A stretch of DNA of 64,000 nucleotides from Roseiarcus sp963807735 (GCA_963807735.1 CAWEDI010000035.1:1-64000), one strand, 5' to 3'; positions 8,342-17,454 are shown, counted from the first letter of the stretch. Translations and numbers: made by a program. Notes: generated by a model from the letters alone, not told the origin.

Positions 8342-8935
8342 TTAGGCCCAGCGACCGGCCTCCTCAAAACCAAGGCGAGGATTGCGCGGAAACACGGAAG
8401 CTGGATCGCCGTAGCCAATGCTGCAGATGAAGTTCGACTGGATTCGCGTGCCAGAGAAAAAGGCCTTATCGACGCCGGCGTTGTCGAAGCCCGACATGGG
8501 GCCGCAGTCCAGTCCCAACGCCCGCGCAGCGACGATGAGGTAAGCGCCTTGCAGCGTTCCGTTCCGCATCGCCGTCACCTCGGCCACGCCTGGCGCCGCA
8601 AAGTACTGCTGCATGACCTCAGCAGCGTGAGGCAAAAGCTTTGGCAGCTTGCCGGCGAAATCCAAATCGTGGCCAATGATGACCGTGACAGGAGCCTTCA
8701 GAATTTTCGGCTTGTTCGGTTCCGCAGCAAGCCCGGCGAGCGTGGCCTTTCCGTCGGCGCTACGCACCCAAACAAACCGCGCAGGGCTGCTGTTCGCGGA
8801 TGTTGGCCCCCATTTCATGAGGTCATAGATTTCGCGCACCGTATCGTCCTCAACGGGACGATCTGTCCAACCATTGAAGGTGCGAGCGGAGCGAAAAATC
8901 TGATCAAGCGACGGGTCGTTTAAAGCGGAAGTCAT
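8342..8935 (-). CDS. nitroreductase family protein, RutE-like (malonic semialdehyde reductase type)
   Basis: A 197-residue flavin-dependent nitroreductase. The N-terminal FRSARTFNGWTDRPV, MKWGPTSANSSPARFVWVR and C-terminal GLDCGPMSGFDNAGVD match the RutE/HadB subfamily, which reduces malonic semialdehyde to 3-hydroxypropionate in pyrimidine degradation. No other rut gene is nearby. Its neighbours are SDR and Rossmann reductases, so a general enal or nitro-compound reductase role is equally plausible. It is intact and of normal family length. Confidence 0.88.
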   Translation of the reverse strand: MTSALNDPSLDQIFRSARTFNGWTDRPVEDDTVREIYDLMKWGPTSANSSPARFVWVRSADGKATLAGLAAEPNKPKILKAPVTVIIGHDLDFAGKLPKLLPHAAEVMQQYFAAPGVAEVTAMRNGTLQGAYLIVAARALGLDCGPMSGFDNAGVDKAFFSGTRIQSNFICSIGYGDPASVFPRNPRLGFEEAGRWA

Positions 8936-8999
8936 AGATCAACTCCATTTAGTTCGTTGAATATCAAGTGGGATGATCGAACGATTCGATCACGATTCC

Positions 9000-9599
9000 T
9001 CAGTCGAACTTGACCAAGTCCTGAAAGATCAGCCGACCCCAACTCTTTCCGCGCGCCTGCACAAGCAGTCCGCCTTCCGAAAGCCCGCCAAGTTTGATCG
9101 GCGCGAAACCGAGATTTTCCGCAAGCGCGCCAATCTCCGCTGCGGCGTCGTCATCGTCGCTCGCCAGGAACACGACTCTCCTGCCGCCATGTACGGCCGG
9201 ATCTTGGTCAAGGACGGCAGCGACCAAATGGTTGAAGCCCTTGACCAGTCTACCGCCAGTGAAGGCCTGCGCGACGGCCTTGGAAGAAGGCTGTCCTCCC
9301 AGTTGCTCAGGGGGCACGCCGTAGGCGTTGGTCACATCGACGATGGTCTTCCCCTGCCAGGTGGGCAGCGCCTTCGCGACATCTCGGTGCGACTCGAAAC
9401 GGACCGCCAAAAAGACGATGTCCGCCTTGACGGCTTCCGCCAATGTTTTGGGAATGATCGTGGGTCCGATCGCGGCCGCGTCGGCTGCAAAGCTTTCCGG
9501 GTCGCGCGTGGTTGCCACGGACACTTCAATGCCCTTGCGGGCAAACGCCTTGGCCAGAGCCTGGCCGATCTTGCCGAAGCCTATGATTGCGTAGCTCAT
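9000..9599 (-). CDS. NADPH-dependent F420-reductase-like Rossmann protein (third)
   Basis: 199 residues from the ATG at 9599 (MSYAIIGFGKIGQALAKAFA); the frame is open 56 codons further but that extension has no family features. GFGKIG at residues 7-12 and ATTRDPESFAADAAAIG follow the NADP-reductase pattern. IVDVTNAYGVPPEQLGG, VKGFNHLVAAVLDQDP and LGGLSEGGLLVQARG near the C-terminus confirm the family. It is the third member within 4.5 kb and lies directly downstream of an SDR, probably as one transcript (9000-10383). Confidence 0.85.
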   Translation of the reverse strand: MSYAIIGFGKIGQALAKAFARKGIEVSVATTRDPESFAADAAAIGPTIIPKTLAEAVKADIVFLAVRFESHRDVAKALPTWQGKTIVDVTNAYGVPPEQLGGQPSSKAVAQAFTGGRLVKGFNHLVAAVLDQDPAVHGGRRVVFLASDDDDAAAEIGALAENLGFAPIKLGGLSEGGLLVQARGKSWGRLIFQDLVKFD

Positions 9600-9630
9600 G
9601 ATGGTTCTCCGATCTTGTGTGGCGCCGGGG

Positions 9631-10383
9631 TCAGACCTGAGCCATGCCGCCATCGACGGCGAGATCCACGCCGGTGATGTAAGAACTTTCATCGGAGGCG
9701 AGGAACGTGACGGCAGCCGCGATTTCCTCTGGCTTGCCCCTGCGACCCATCGGGATCTGTGAGGCAAATTGGGCGGCCGCTTGCTCGGCTTGCTCAGGGG
9801 TAAGGCCCGTCGTTGTCTCCAAGGCCGGGGTCTCGGTTGGTCCGGGGCTCATTGCATTCACGCGGATTTTGCGATCTTTCAGCTCCAGTGTCCAAGCGCG
9901 CGCGAAATTGCGCACAGCCGCCTTACTCGCGGCGTAGGCGCTAAACCCTGGCAGCCCCAACACGTTGGAGACCGAAGAGGTCAGGATAATCGAACCGCCG
10001 TCTTTGAGGAGAGGAAGGGCCTTCTGCACCGTAAAGAACAGCCCCTTCACGTTCACGTCGAAGGTCTGGTCAAAATGGGCCTCAGTCGCCGCCGCGAGCG
10101 GTGCGATTGTCCCCGCGCCTGCGTTCGCGAAGAGAATGTCGATGTGACCATGTTTCTCTTTCACGACGGCATAGAGCCGGTCCAGATCTTCCAAGCGCGA
10201 CACGTCGCCTACGACCGTCGTAACGTTTCCGTCGATGAGGGCTGCGGCCTCTTTCAGCTCTTTCTCTCGTCGTCCGGTGATCACGACGTGCGCGCCTTCT
10301 TCCACGAAGCGCTTGGCCGTGGCCAACCCAATCCCGCTGCTGCCGCCCGTGATGACAGCGACCTTACCTTCTAGCTTTTTCAT
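9631..10383 (-). CDS. short-chain dehydrogenase/reductase (classical SDR)
   Basis: 250 residues from the ATG at 10383 (MKKLEGKVAVITGGSSGIG). An in-frame ATG at 10392 is less likely because the AAGGA ribosome-binding sequence lies only at the right distance from 10383. It has the TGGSSGIG cofactor motif, the NAG segment (FANAGAG), the serine of LTSSVSN and the YAASK catalytic motif. The C-terminus SSYITGVDLAVDGGMAQV is typical. An arginine after beta-2 (ITGRREKEL) suggests NADP. It is followed 31 bp later by the Rossmann protein at 9000-9599. Confidence 0.9.
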   Translation of the reverse strand: MKKLEGKVAVITGGSSGIGLATAKRFVEEGAHVVITGRREKELKEAAALIDGNVTTVVGDVSRLEDLDRLYAVVKEKHGHIDILFANAGAGTIAPLAAATEAHFDQTFDVNVKGLFFTVQKALPLLKDGGSIILTSSVSNVLGLPGFSAYAASKAAVRNFARAWTLELKDRKIRVNAMSPGPTETPALETTTGLTPEQAEQAAAQFASQIPMGRRGKPEEIAAAVTFLASDESSYITGVDLAVDGGMAQV

Positions 10384-10432
10384 AATCTTCATCCTTCGTT
10401 GTGTGTGGGTCGGACGAGGCGACCGCGCCGGG

Positions 10433-11168
10433 TCAGAGCTGCGCCAGGCCGCCGTCGACGGCGACCTCGCTGGCGGTCATGAAGCTGCTGTCCGACGACG
10501 CGAGAAAGGCGGCCGCGGCCGCGATCTCCGCCGGATCGGCCATGCGCTGGAGCGGAGTCATCGCGCGCGAAGGCCTTCTGGCCCTCCTCGCCCAGCGCTT
10601 CCTTCGCGAGTTCGGTCGCCGTCGCCCCGGGCGACAGCACGTTGACCCGGATGCCGGTGCCCTTCAGGTCCTCCGCCCAGGTCCGCGCGAGGTTGCGCAC
10701 TGCCGCCTTGCTCGCGCTGTAGGCGGTGAATGCCGGGGCGCCCGTGGTGCCGGCGCTCGATCCGGTCAGGATGATCGAACCGCCCTGGCCCATCAGCGGC
10801 AGCGCCTTCTGGACCGTGAAGATCGTACCCTTCACATTGGTGTCGAAGGTTTCGTCGATGTGCTCGGCGGTGATCTCGCCGAGCTTAAGCTGGCTTCCCA
10901 CCCCGGCATTGGCGAAGACGATGTCGAGGGTTCCGCGCTCGGCCTTCACCGCCGCGTAAAGCCGGTCGAGGTCGGCCTCATCGGAGACCGAGCCCTTCAC
11001 CGCGCGGGCATTGGGCCCAAGGTCGGCCACAGCGGCGTCGAGCGCTTCCTGCCGGCGGCCGAAGATGAAGACGAAGGCGCCCTCCTCGATGAAGCGCTTT
11101 GCCGCGGCGAGGCCGATGCCGGTGGCGCCGCCGGTGATCACGGCGGTCTTTCCATTCAATCTGGTCAT
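10433..11168 (-). pseudogene. SDR family gene with C-terminal frameshift
   Basis: It begins MTRLNGKTAVITGGATGIGL at 11168 and is a normal SDR through TGSSAG, YSASK and EEGQKAFA. Near 10571 the frame changes. The +1 frame continues MTPLQRMADPAEIAAAAAFL and SEVAVDGGLAQL and stops at 10433, the normal SDR ending. Without repair the frame runs to 10389 with an arginine-rich meaningless tail. It is paralogous to the intact SDR immediately downstream. Loss of function or a sequencing error are both possible; the break lies in a GCGCGCGA run. Confidence 0.78.
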
Positions 11169-11396
11169 GTCGTGCAGTCCTTGTTTCGCCGTCTCGGTCT
11201 TTGGCTGTCGAGGAGGTCCCCGAGAGCCTCAAGATGGGTTCGCCGGAGGCGAGGCGTTGAGTGCGGAAGCGCGCACATCGGTGGTGCGAAATCGATCCGG
11301 TTGGACGACTGATCTCAGCGCGACGATCGCAGGAACTCTGGTCGATGTGCTAGGTATGCGTTTCAGAAGGCGCACCTCGCGGCGCCGGATTGCACC

Positions 11397-12294
11397 ATGA
11401 TCGACTGGGATGACGTTCGCTACTTTCTTGCCGTCGCGCGCGGAGGCTCGGTGCGGGCCGCCGCCGAGCGCCTCGGGGTGAATCACGCGACCGTGCTGCG
11501 ACGCATCGCTCAGCTCGAGGAACGCCTCGGGGCGCAGATGTTCGAAAAGCTGCCTTCGGGCTACCGCCTGACGGCTGCGGGCGAGGAGGTCCTCGAGCTC
11601 GCGAACCAGATGGAAGCGTCGTCGCACCAGCTGGAGACGCGCGTCTTCGGCCGCGACCAGAGCGTGCGCGGGCTTCTGCGGGTGACGCTGGCGCCGCCCC
11701 TCGCGACACACCTGCTCATGCCGGACTTCGCCGATTTCGCGCGTCTGCATCCGGACATCGAGATGGAAATCTTGTCGTCCGGCGAGCTGGCAAACCTGAC
11801 CAACCGAGAGGCCGACGTCGCGATCCGCGTCGTCTACGACCGCAAAACCCTGCCGCTCAATCTTCACGGCCTGAAGGGGCCGGAGCTGTTCGGCGGCGTC
11901 TACATGTCCCGCGATCGACTAGCCGCATGGCGTGCGGGCGCGCCTGATCCCATCCGGTGGATCGTCATAAGCATTCATGGAATTCCGGATTGGGCCAGCG
12001 CAGGGTGAGGTTCGCGCCACGGGGGTTCCCTTCAGGACCACGGACGCCGAGGCGCAGATCGTTGCTGTACGGCAAGGGCTCGGGATGACGACACTGCCGT
12101 GCTTCGTCGGAGATGCCGACCCCCTGCTGGCGAGGGTGCCGGGCTCTGACCTGCACATGTACGGAACGCTCTGGCTTCTCACACAGGGGGAGACACGCAA
12201 GACGAAGCGCGTGCGGCTCTTCACCGAGTTCGTATCCCGCAGGCTCGCCGCATACGCGCCGCTTCTCGCGGGGCTGTTCCTATCGCGCGACTGA
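11397..12294 (+). pseudogene. LysR family regulator with internal frameshift
   Basis: It starts MIDWDDVRYFLAVARGGSVR at 11397, a clear LysR HTH (RAAAERLGVNHATVLRRIAQLEERL), followed by the start of the effector domain. The frame ends at 12008 after GIPDWASAG. The neighbouring frame continues from about 11985 with EVRATGVPFRTTDAEAQIVAV and RKTKRVRLFTEFV to 12294, the ordinary LysR C-terminus. One indel between 11985 and 12008 accounts for it. It is divergent from the frameshifted SDR at 10433-11168, which it probably once controlled. Regulator and target are both broken. Confidence 0.78.
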
Positions 12295-12551
12295 CTTCCG
12301 GCAAGTTGGCGGGGTCCGGCGCAATGGTGATGCCGAGGAGTTCCGAGTGGTTTTCTCGCCAATCACCGGGCCGCGCGACATCAGTTAAAACTCTGACGCG
12401 AAAAATCGACTGAATTCGAGAGGCCTGGAAGCATATCTGAACCCTCGGTCCGTCCACGGCATCGTTTCGATGAGAGCCTTCCTAAGGGATCCCTGCCGGA
12501 CGTTGGGGATCACGGCGCGCCCATCGGTCAACTTTGACGGCGCCCAGATTC
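12295..12551. other. 257-bp gap with no recognised feature
   Basis: It lies between the ends of the convergent LysR remnant and the next SDR. No gene or clear hairpin was recognised. Confidence 0.4.
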
Positions 12552-13154
12552 TCATTGCCACACGCGATAGATACGTCCGGTTTGCGCTCCCTCCACGCTC
12601 CGTGCATACGCCAGCGCGACACGCGCCGCCGGCACAAATTCGAGGCCTGGAAAGAACGGCCCAAAGGCGGCCTTGGACTCCGTCAATAGGCTCGGGCTTA
12701 CGGCGTTGATGCGTACGCCGCGAGGCAATTCGATGGCCGCCGCCCGCACGAAGCCTTCAAGTGACGCGTTGACGGTGGTCCCATTGGCTAGCTGTCGAGC
12801 AGGTTCTTGCGCGACGATGCCCGTGGTCAGTGTTAGAGAGCCGCCGTCGCGCAGCACGTGCTGGCCGAGCAGCGCGACCCGCACTTGGCCGAGCAGCTTG
12901 CCCTGCAAGCCGATGTTGAAATCAGCTGGACGCATCGTCGCTAGAGGTCCGAAGAACACGCCGCCAGCCGTCACAACGATGGCGTCCAACGGGCCAACGG
13001 CCTTGAACATCGCCTCCACGCTGTCGTCGCGCGTGATGTCGACGCGGTGCTCGCCGTGTTCGCGGCCCGCGCGAACCACTTCGTGCCGTTCGGCCAACTC
13101 TGCAACCACCGCACTGCCCGCGGGGCCGCTCGCGCCGATCACTAAAACCTTCAT
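12552..13154 (-). CDS. short SDR family oxidoreductase (200 residues)
   Basis: It starts at the ATG at 13154 (MKVLVIGASGPAGSAVVAEL), preceded by AAGGGAG at 6-bp spacing. The short form has the GASGPAG glycine motif, AGREHGEHRVDITRDDSVEAMF, VTAGGVFFGPLATM, and a C-terminal RINAVSPSLLTESKAAFGPFF. The tyrosine of YxxxK is replaced: the usual position reads NGTTVNASLEGF. Family members of this compact type often lack YxxxK, so catalysis may differ from classical SDRs. It is co-directional with the MBL hydrolase gene upstream. Confidence 0.82.
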   Translation of the reverse strand: MKVLVIGASGPAGSAVVAELAERHEVVRAGREHGEHRVDITRDDSVEAMFKAVGPLDAIVVTAGGVFFGPLATMRPADFNIGLQGKLLGQVRVALLGQHVLRDGGSLTLTTGIVAQEPARQLANGTTVNASLEGFVRAAAIELPRGVRINAVSPSLLTESKAAFGPFFPGLEFVPAARVALAYARSVEGAQTGRIYRVWQ

Positions 13155-13219
13155 TTCCAACTCCCTTTGAAAAAAAACGAGATCGATGAATTTTTCTGAA
13201 TCACGCCTGGCGCATCTAG

Positions 13220-14299
13220 CTACAAGTCGGCGCGGTCAGCGAGGAAGCGCCATCCGTCTCCGTCTCTAACGATGTGTCCGACCGCGGGCGTGGGGAAGTG
13301 GGTGCCGAGCACGAGCACATCGCGATCGGCGAGGTTGTTGATGAGCGCCTGCCGCGTCGCCAAGCCAACCCTTTGATCAAAGTCGAAATTGGCGCAGATG
13401 CTCGGGTCAGTGAACTGAATCGGATTGTGGACCACGTCGCCCGTAATCACGGCCTCTGCTCCCTGGGACCGGATTGAAACGCTGACGTGCCCCGGTGAAT
13501 GGCCCGGGCTTGGAAAGAGGCTGACCTCCTCCGTGATCTTGTGGTCGGATTCGACCAGTTCGTGCAGACCGGCGTTCAAGATCGGAAGCACGGAATCGAC
13601 CATGACGACATCTTGCTCGGCCAGCGCGATGACCTGGTCCGGCATGTCGCCGCTGGCGTGACTTTCTGAGGTCCAGTGCTCGAATTCCGTCCGTCCGAAC
13701 AGATAGCGGGCGTTTGGGAACGTGGGGACCCATTTGCCGCCATCCCAGCGCGTGTTCCAGCCGACGTGGTCCAGATGCAAGTGAGTGCAAAGAACGGTGT
13801 CAATTGAACCCGGGGGGAAGCCCGCCGCGGTCAACCGCTCCAGGAAGGGAAGCTTTAGATGGCTCCAAGCTGCATTGCCGCGCTCCTTATCGTTGCCCAC
13901 GCAGGTGTCGACGATGATACGGCGGCCTTGCGACTCCACCACGAAGGCTTGCACGGCGTACCGGATCGTTCCGTCTGGATCGGCGTAATGAGGGTGTAGC
14001 CAGTCGATGGATTTGACGCGCTCCTCGGTCAGCCCCGCAAACATGAAACCCGGAGGGAAGCCGCCGGTCTCAAATTCGACGACCCGGGTGATAGTGACAT
14101 CTCCCACTGTCCAGCGGTCTATGGCGTCGCTCAACGGGATCTCCAATTCTTCTGTTTTCGCCGGCTTTGCCGCGCAGTTTTCTCGCGCCCGACGCGAGCG
14201 ACAAGCTCGCCTCGATGAGGATTCCGATGAGTCTCCATGGGCCGGACCTTCCGTGATTTCTGCGTCTGCGCACGCCCACAGCCCAAAGCGGACGGGCAT
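13220..14299 (-). CDS. metallo-beta-lactamase-fold hydrolase
   Basis: The zinc-ligand motif CTHLHLDHVG (H173, H175, D177, H178 counted from 14299) is followed by SPGHSPGHVS, VITGDVVHNP and a late LGTHFPTP, a complete MBL set. The family normally begins near LSDAIDRWTVGDVTITRVVE; the ~50 residues before that are arginine-rich and unlike the family. The true start may be the TTG at 14146, or the annotated ATG at 14299. It may act on lactones or other esters (quorum-quenching AHL lactonases share this motif), but the substrate is not known. It is divergent from the TetR gene at 14461. Confidence 0.82.
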   Translation of the reverse strand: MPVRFGLWACADAEITEGPAHGDSSESSSRRACRSRRARENCAAKPAKTEELEIPLSDAIDRWTVGDVTITRVVEFETGGFPPGFMFAGLTEERVKSIDWLHPHYADPDGTIRYAVQAFVVESQGRRIIVDTCVGNDKERGNAAWSHLKLPFLERLTAAGFPPGSIDTVLCTHLHLDHVGWNTRWDGGKWVPTFPNARYLFGRTEFEHWTSESHASGDMPDQVIALAEQDVVMVDSVLPILNAGLHELVESDHKITEEVSLFPSPGHSPGHVSVSIRSQGAEAVITGDVVHNPIQFTDPSICANFDFDQRVGLATRQALINNLADRDVLVLGTHFPTPAVGHIVRDGDGWRFLADRADL

Positions 14300-14317
14300 T
14301 CAAACTGTATCAAACGC

Positions 14318-14364
14318 TATAATATAAGCCGTGCCGATGTCAAGGTACTATATCGTTCGATATA
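14318..14364. promoter_or_regulatory. MBL/TetR intergenic promoter region with TetR-type palindrome
   Basis: A TATAAT hexamer lies at 14318-14323 on the plus strand. The palindrome TATATCGTTCGATATA (7-bp arms, 2-bp centre) is at 14349-14364. It lies between the divergent MBL gene and the TetR gene and is a reasonable candidate operator for that TetR. Confidence 0.5.
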
Positions 14365-14460
14365 TAACTAAGATCGGGTCGCTCATGCCGCGAACAACCA
14401 AATTGTCAGACGGCGCGAGGGGTTATATAGCGGGTGGTACAAAACACGGGCTTGACGACG

Positions 14461-15057
14461 ATGGGCCGCCCTCGCGAATTTGAAATTGACGACGCAATCG
14501 AGAAGGCGACGGGCCTCTTTTGGCGGAATGGCTACGAGGGGACGTCGCTCAACGATCTGACGGAAGCGATCGGCATCTCGCCGCCGAGCTTCTATTTCGC
14601 TTTCGGCAGTAAGGAAGGTTTGTTCAAAAAGGTTATTGAACGGTACTTTGCCGAACAAGGTAGAATTCTCGAGGCGGCGTTTCGGAAGCCGACCCCGCGA
14701 GCCGTCGCGGGGCATTTTCTCCGCCGGTATGCCGACGTGCTCACGGACCCGCGTCATGCACCGGGTTGCCTCGCCTTGAACAGCTCGCTTCCGTGTACGG
14801 CGGGCGACCCGCCGCGAGAATGGCTGGCTGAACTGCGCGACCAAATGAGGAAGCGGTTACGCGATCGATTCGCCGAAGCGCGCGGAGGCGAGGGTCTTCC
14901 CGCCGGGACGGACGCTGATTCCCTTGCGCGCTTGGTGCTGGTGATTGCCTGGGGCATGGCCGTCGAAGCCCAGTCCGGGGCCAGCCGTAAAGATTTGCGT
15001 CGGACGATCGCGCTCGCGCTGCCGGCGTGGCCTGACGCCGAACCTTCGAGCGGCTAA
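14461..15057 (+). CDS. TetR/AcrR family transcriptional regulator
   Basis: 198 residues from the ATG at 14461 (MGRPREFEIDDAIEKATGLF). The HTH at residues 24-50 is YEGTSLNDLTEAIGISPPSF followed by YFAFGSKEGLF, the standard TetR N-terminus. The C-terminal ligand domain includes APGCLALNSSLPC. It is divergent from the MBL hydrolase and probably represses it through the palindrome at 14349-14364. It is convergent with the SDR at 15120. The ligand is unknown. Confidence 0.9.
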   Translation: MGRPREFEIDDAIEKATGLFWRNGYEGTSLNDLTEAIGISPPSFYFAFGSKEGLFKKVIERYFAEQGRILEAAFRKPTPRAVAGHFLRRYADVLTDPRHAPGCLALNSSLPCTAGDPPREWLAELRDQMRKRLRDRFAEARGGEGLPAGTDADSLARLVLVIAWGMAVEAQSGASRKDLRRTIALALPAWPDAEPSSG

Positions 15058-15119
15058 TTCGCAGCGGCTAGGCTGCGCAGTGGCCTCAGATAGCGAACCC
15101 TCTGCCGCGCCGCGCGACC

Positions 15120-15839
15120 TCATATCGCGGCTTTTCCGATGGAGCCGCCGCCGTCGACGAAGAGGGTCTGCCCGGTGATAAAGCTGGCGTCCTCCGAGAG
15201 CAGGAAGGCGACCGCCGCCGCGATCTCCTCTGGCTGCCCCAGACGCCGCATCGGGATACTTGCGAGAAAGGTACGCTCAGCCTCGCTGCCGCGGGGCGTG
15301 TTGCGGTGGAACAATTCTGTCTCGATGGGGCCCGGTGCGACCGAGTTGACTGTAATGCCTGCCTCCGCCAGCTCCAGCGCCCATGTCCGCGTGAAGCTTC
15401 CCAGCGCCGCCTTGCTGGCCGCATAGGCCGTTCGGTTCACCATTCCGAGGGTCACCACGCTGGTGATGTTGACGATACGGCCCCATCCCTTCCGCCGCAG
15501 CGTCGGGAGGATCGCTTGGACGGCGTTGATCGAGGGATGCAAGTTGAAGTGCATGAGCTGGTCGACGACCGCAAGATCGACCTCGCCCAGCCGCTGCAGC
15601 TTACCGACGCCGGCATTGTTGACCACGCCGTCGAATGAATGGCGCTGGGCAAGATCGACAAAGGCCTCGGCTGAGGCTTTGTCATCACTTAGGTCAACCG
15701 AGACGAGCGTTCCGGGGAACGAAGGAAGCGGCTCGCGAGCGATACCAACGACCTCGTGTCCTGCGGCGGCGAGGCGTTTTGAGATCGCGAGACCGATACC
15801 TTTTGAGGCGCCGGTCACAAGGAAAGTGCGCTCAACCAT
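15120..15839 (-). CDS. SDR family oxidoreductase, copy A of an inverted duplicate
   Basis: 239 residues (MVERTFLVTGASKGIGLAIS) with TGASKGIG, NNAGVGKLQ, NITSVVTLG, YAASK and a final SFITGQTLFVDGGG. It differs from the copy at 25854-26573 at three residues seen on reading (E3Q, one L to F in the PMRR.GQ segment, last I to V), with very few nucleotide changes in the stretches compared, and lies in opposite orientation. It is transcribed from a region with a strong dyad at 15932-15972. Confidence 0.9.
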   Translation of the reverse strand: MVERTFLVTGASKGIGLAISKRLAAAGHEVVGIAREPLPSFPGTLVSVDLSDDKASAEAFVDLAQRHSFDGVVNNAGVGKLQRLGEVDLAVVDQLMHFNLHPSINAVQAILPTLRRKGWGRIVNITSVVTLGMVNRTAYAASKAALGSFTRTWALELAEAGITVNSVAPGPIETELFHRNTPRGSEAERTFLASIPMRRLGQPEEIAAAVAFLLSEDASFITGQTLFVDGGGSIGKAAI

Positions 15840-16566
15840 GATCGGTAATCCTTACTCTGAGTAGGCGGACGAGATTCGAGGTCGAACTCGACGCGCCCTC
15901 TGGGAAAAAGCCGAACGCAGCCGCCGAATACTATAGCGACCACTCTACAAAGGTTGTGGAGCGGGCGCTATAAAATGTCAACGCCCTTTGCCATGGTTCA
16001 CGGAGCGAATTGCCGCGGCGGTCAACAGCCGCGCTGGGAATAAGCATACACCTAGATGTAAATAGACGTGTGGACCAAATCGCTTGCGATTAGCCTTCTA
16101 GGCAACGCCTAGGATTGAAAGCAATCGCACAAATTCCCATTTCCGACGGTTTTAGGGAACGCCATCCGTCGATCCAGTCCGCCAAGTCGTTGCTCAAGCG
16201 GTATGTCTGACCAAGAACCTTAGGCATTTACAACATTTGCTGCATCGGTCCCTGGCAACGCGAAAATTATAGAGATTCCAATAGGCATGACAGAACAGAG
16301 CCACCCTAAGACAAGCGTGGTCGAACCCATTCTGCCCCCACAGGTGTGTGATTGAGCGTTTGTAGCGTTTCCAAAATGTGGCTCAAGACGAACGCCAAGT
16401 TGAGCGGATCGTGGCCCAATCATCCAGGCAGGAGACAAAAAGCGGACAAACAAAATCCCGACAGACACGCGGTCCTCAGACCGGCTCGCGGGCTCGCCTA
16501 ATCGAGATTTGACATCAACTGTTCAGTGAGACTGGACGTCGGTATGACGGGTCGCTGCGGTTCGTT
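15840..16566. other. 727-bp intergenic region, no gene recognised
   Basis: The 15.93-15.98 kb part holds the dyad and a TTGACA box for the SDR at 15120. Near 16097-16111 a short palindrome ctaggcaacgcctag is visible. An 82-codon minus-strand frame (16220-16468) has no recognisable family and its composition is not coding-like. Confidence 0.4.
15932..15981 (-). promoter_or_regulatory. large dyad operator with -35 box upstream of SDR copy A
   Basis: The left arm is TATAGCGACCACTCTACAA at 15932-15950, the spacer AGG, and the right arm TTGTGGAGCGGGCGCTATA at 15954-15972. Sixteen of 19 positions are complementary. On the minus strand a TTGACA hexamer (15976-15981) lies just upstream, so the dyad would cover the -10 and start region, as expected for a repressor site. 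Confidence 0.55.
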
Positions 16567-17454
16567 TTACGCCGACAGATGCAAGACGAATGCGTCGATT
16601 TTTGCGACTTGTTTGCGGTGGGCAGGGTAGACGGCGTGGATGGGAAACGGCTTGCCGCGCCATTCCGGAAGCAAGGTCCTGACCTCGCCTGAGTTGATCT
16701 CCTCTGCGACCAGCCAGTTGGGTGCGTGGCAAATGCCAAGTCCCGAGCGGGCCGCGGCTCGGATCGCTTCGGAGCTGTTGGTTTGAAGATTTCCCCTGAC
16801 GCGCACGCGCGCGCTCTCGCCGTTGGGTCCGACAAACTCCCAGTCGTTCAGAGAAGCTGCCTCCGTATAAACGATGCAGTTGTGGGCCATCAGATCACGC
16901 GGATGATCGAGTTTCGGGCCGCCGTCAGAAAGTCCGACGAAGTACGACGGGTGGGCGACGAGCACGCGCTGCGAGACGCCGATCTTGCGTGCGAGGAGGC
17001 TGCTGTCGGGAAGATCGCCGATCCGCACGGCGAGATCGACGCCCTGTTCGACAAGATCGGTGAATCCGTCGTGGAGCAAGAGATCGATCCGCAGGTCGGG
17101 ATGCTTTTTGAGAAAACTCAGCACACGCGGCATTAGAATGCGCCGGCCGTATCCCACGGAGGCGGCAACGCGCAGCCAGCCTGTGAGCCGCGCGCGCCCG
17201 CCACGCAACCGTTCCTCTGCCGCCTCGAAATCCGCCACAAGCCGCTGCGCTTCGGGAAAGAAGGCCTCGCCTTCCGCCGTAAGCGATAACGCCCGCGTCG
17301 AACGGCTCAGCAGTTTGACGCCCAAATGCGCCTCTAGTGCTGCGATTTGCTTGCTCACCGCGCTCTGGGTCGTAGCGCTTTCGCGCGCTGCGCTCGAGAA
17401 AGATCCCGCTTCGGAAACCCGTACGAAGGTTTTCATGGCAGCCAGCCGGTCCAT
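16567..17454 (-). CDS. LysR family transcriptional regulator
   Basis: 295 residues from the ATG at 17454 (MDRLAAMKTFVRVSEAGSFS). HTH: SAARESATTQSAVSKQIAALE. The effector domain shows MPRVLSFLKKHPDLRIDLLLHDG and VDLAVRIGDLPDSSLLARKI, then GLGICHAPNWL, the usual CrgA/PecT-like pattern. The frame extends far upstream but the family start is clear. It is divergent from the six-gene detoxification operon starting at 17572, the likely target. A T-N11-A dyad sits between the two. Confidence 0.92.
   Translation of the reverse strand: MDRLAAMKTFVRVSEAGSFSSAARESATTQSAVSKQIAALEAHLGVKLLSRSTRALSLTAEGEAFFPEAQRLVADFEAAEERLRGGRARLTGWLRVAASVGYGRRILMPRVLSFLKKHPDLRIDLLLHDGFTDLVEQGVDLAVRIGDLPDSSLLARKIGVSQRVLVAHPSYFVGLSDGGPKLDHPRDLMAHNCIVYTEAASLNDWEFVGPNGESARVRVRGNLQTNSSEAIRAAARSGLGICHAPNWLVAEEINSGEVRTLLPEWRGKPFPIHAVYPAHRKQVAKIDAFVLHLSA

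Noticed and set aside
16220..16468. 82-codon minus-strand frame in the 727-bp gap
   Set aside because: No similarity to a family I recognise and no RBS; left as unexplained intergenic DNA.
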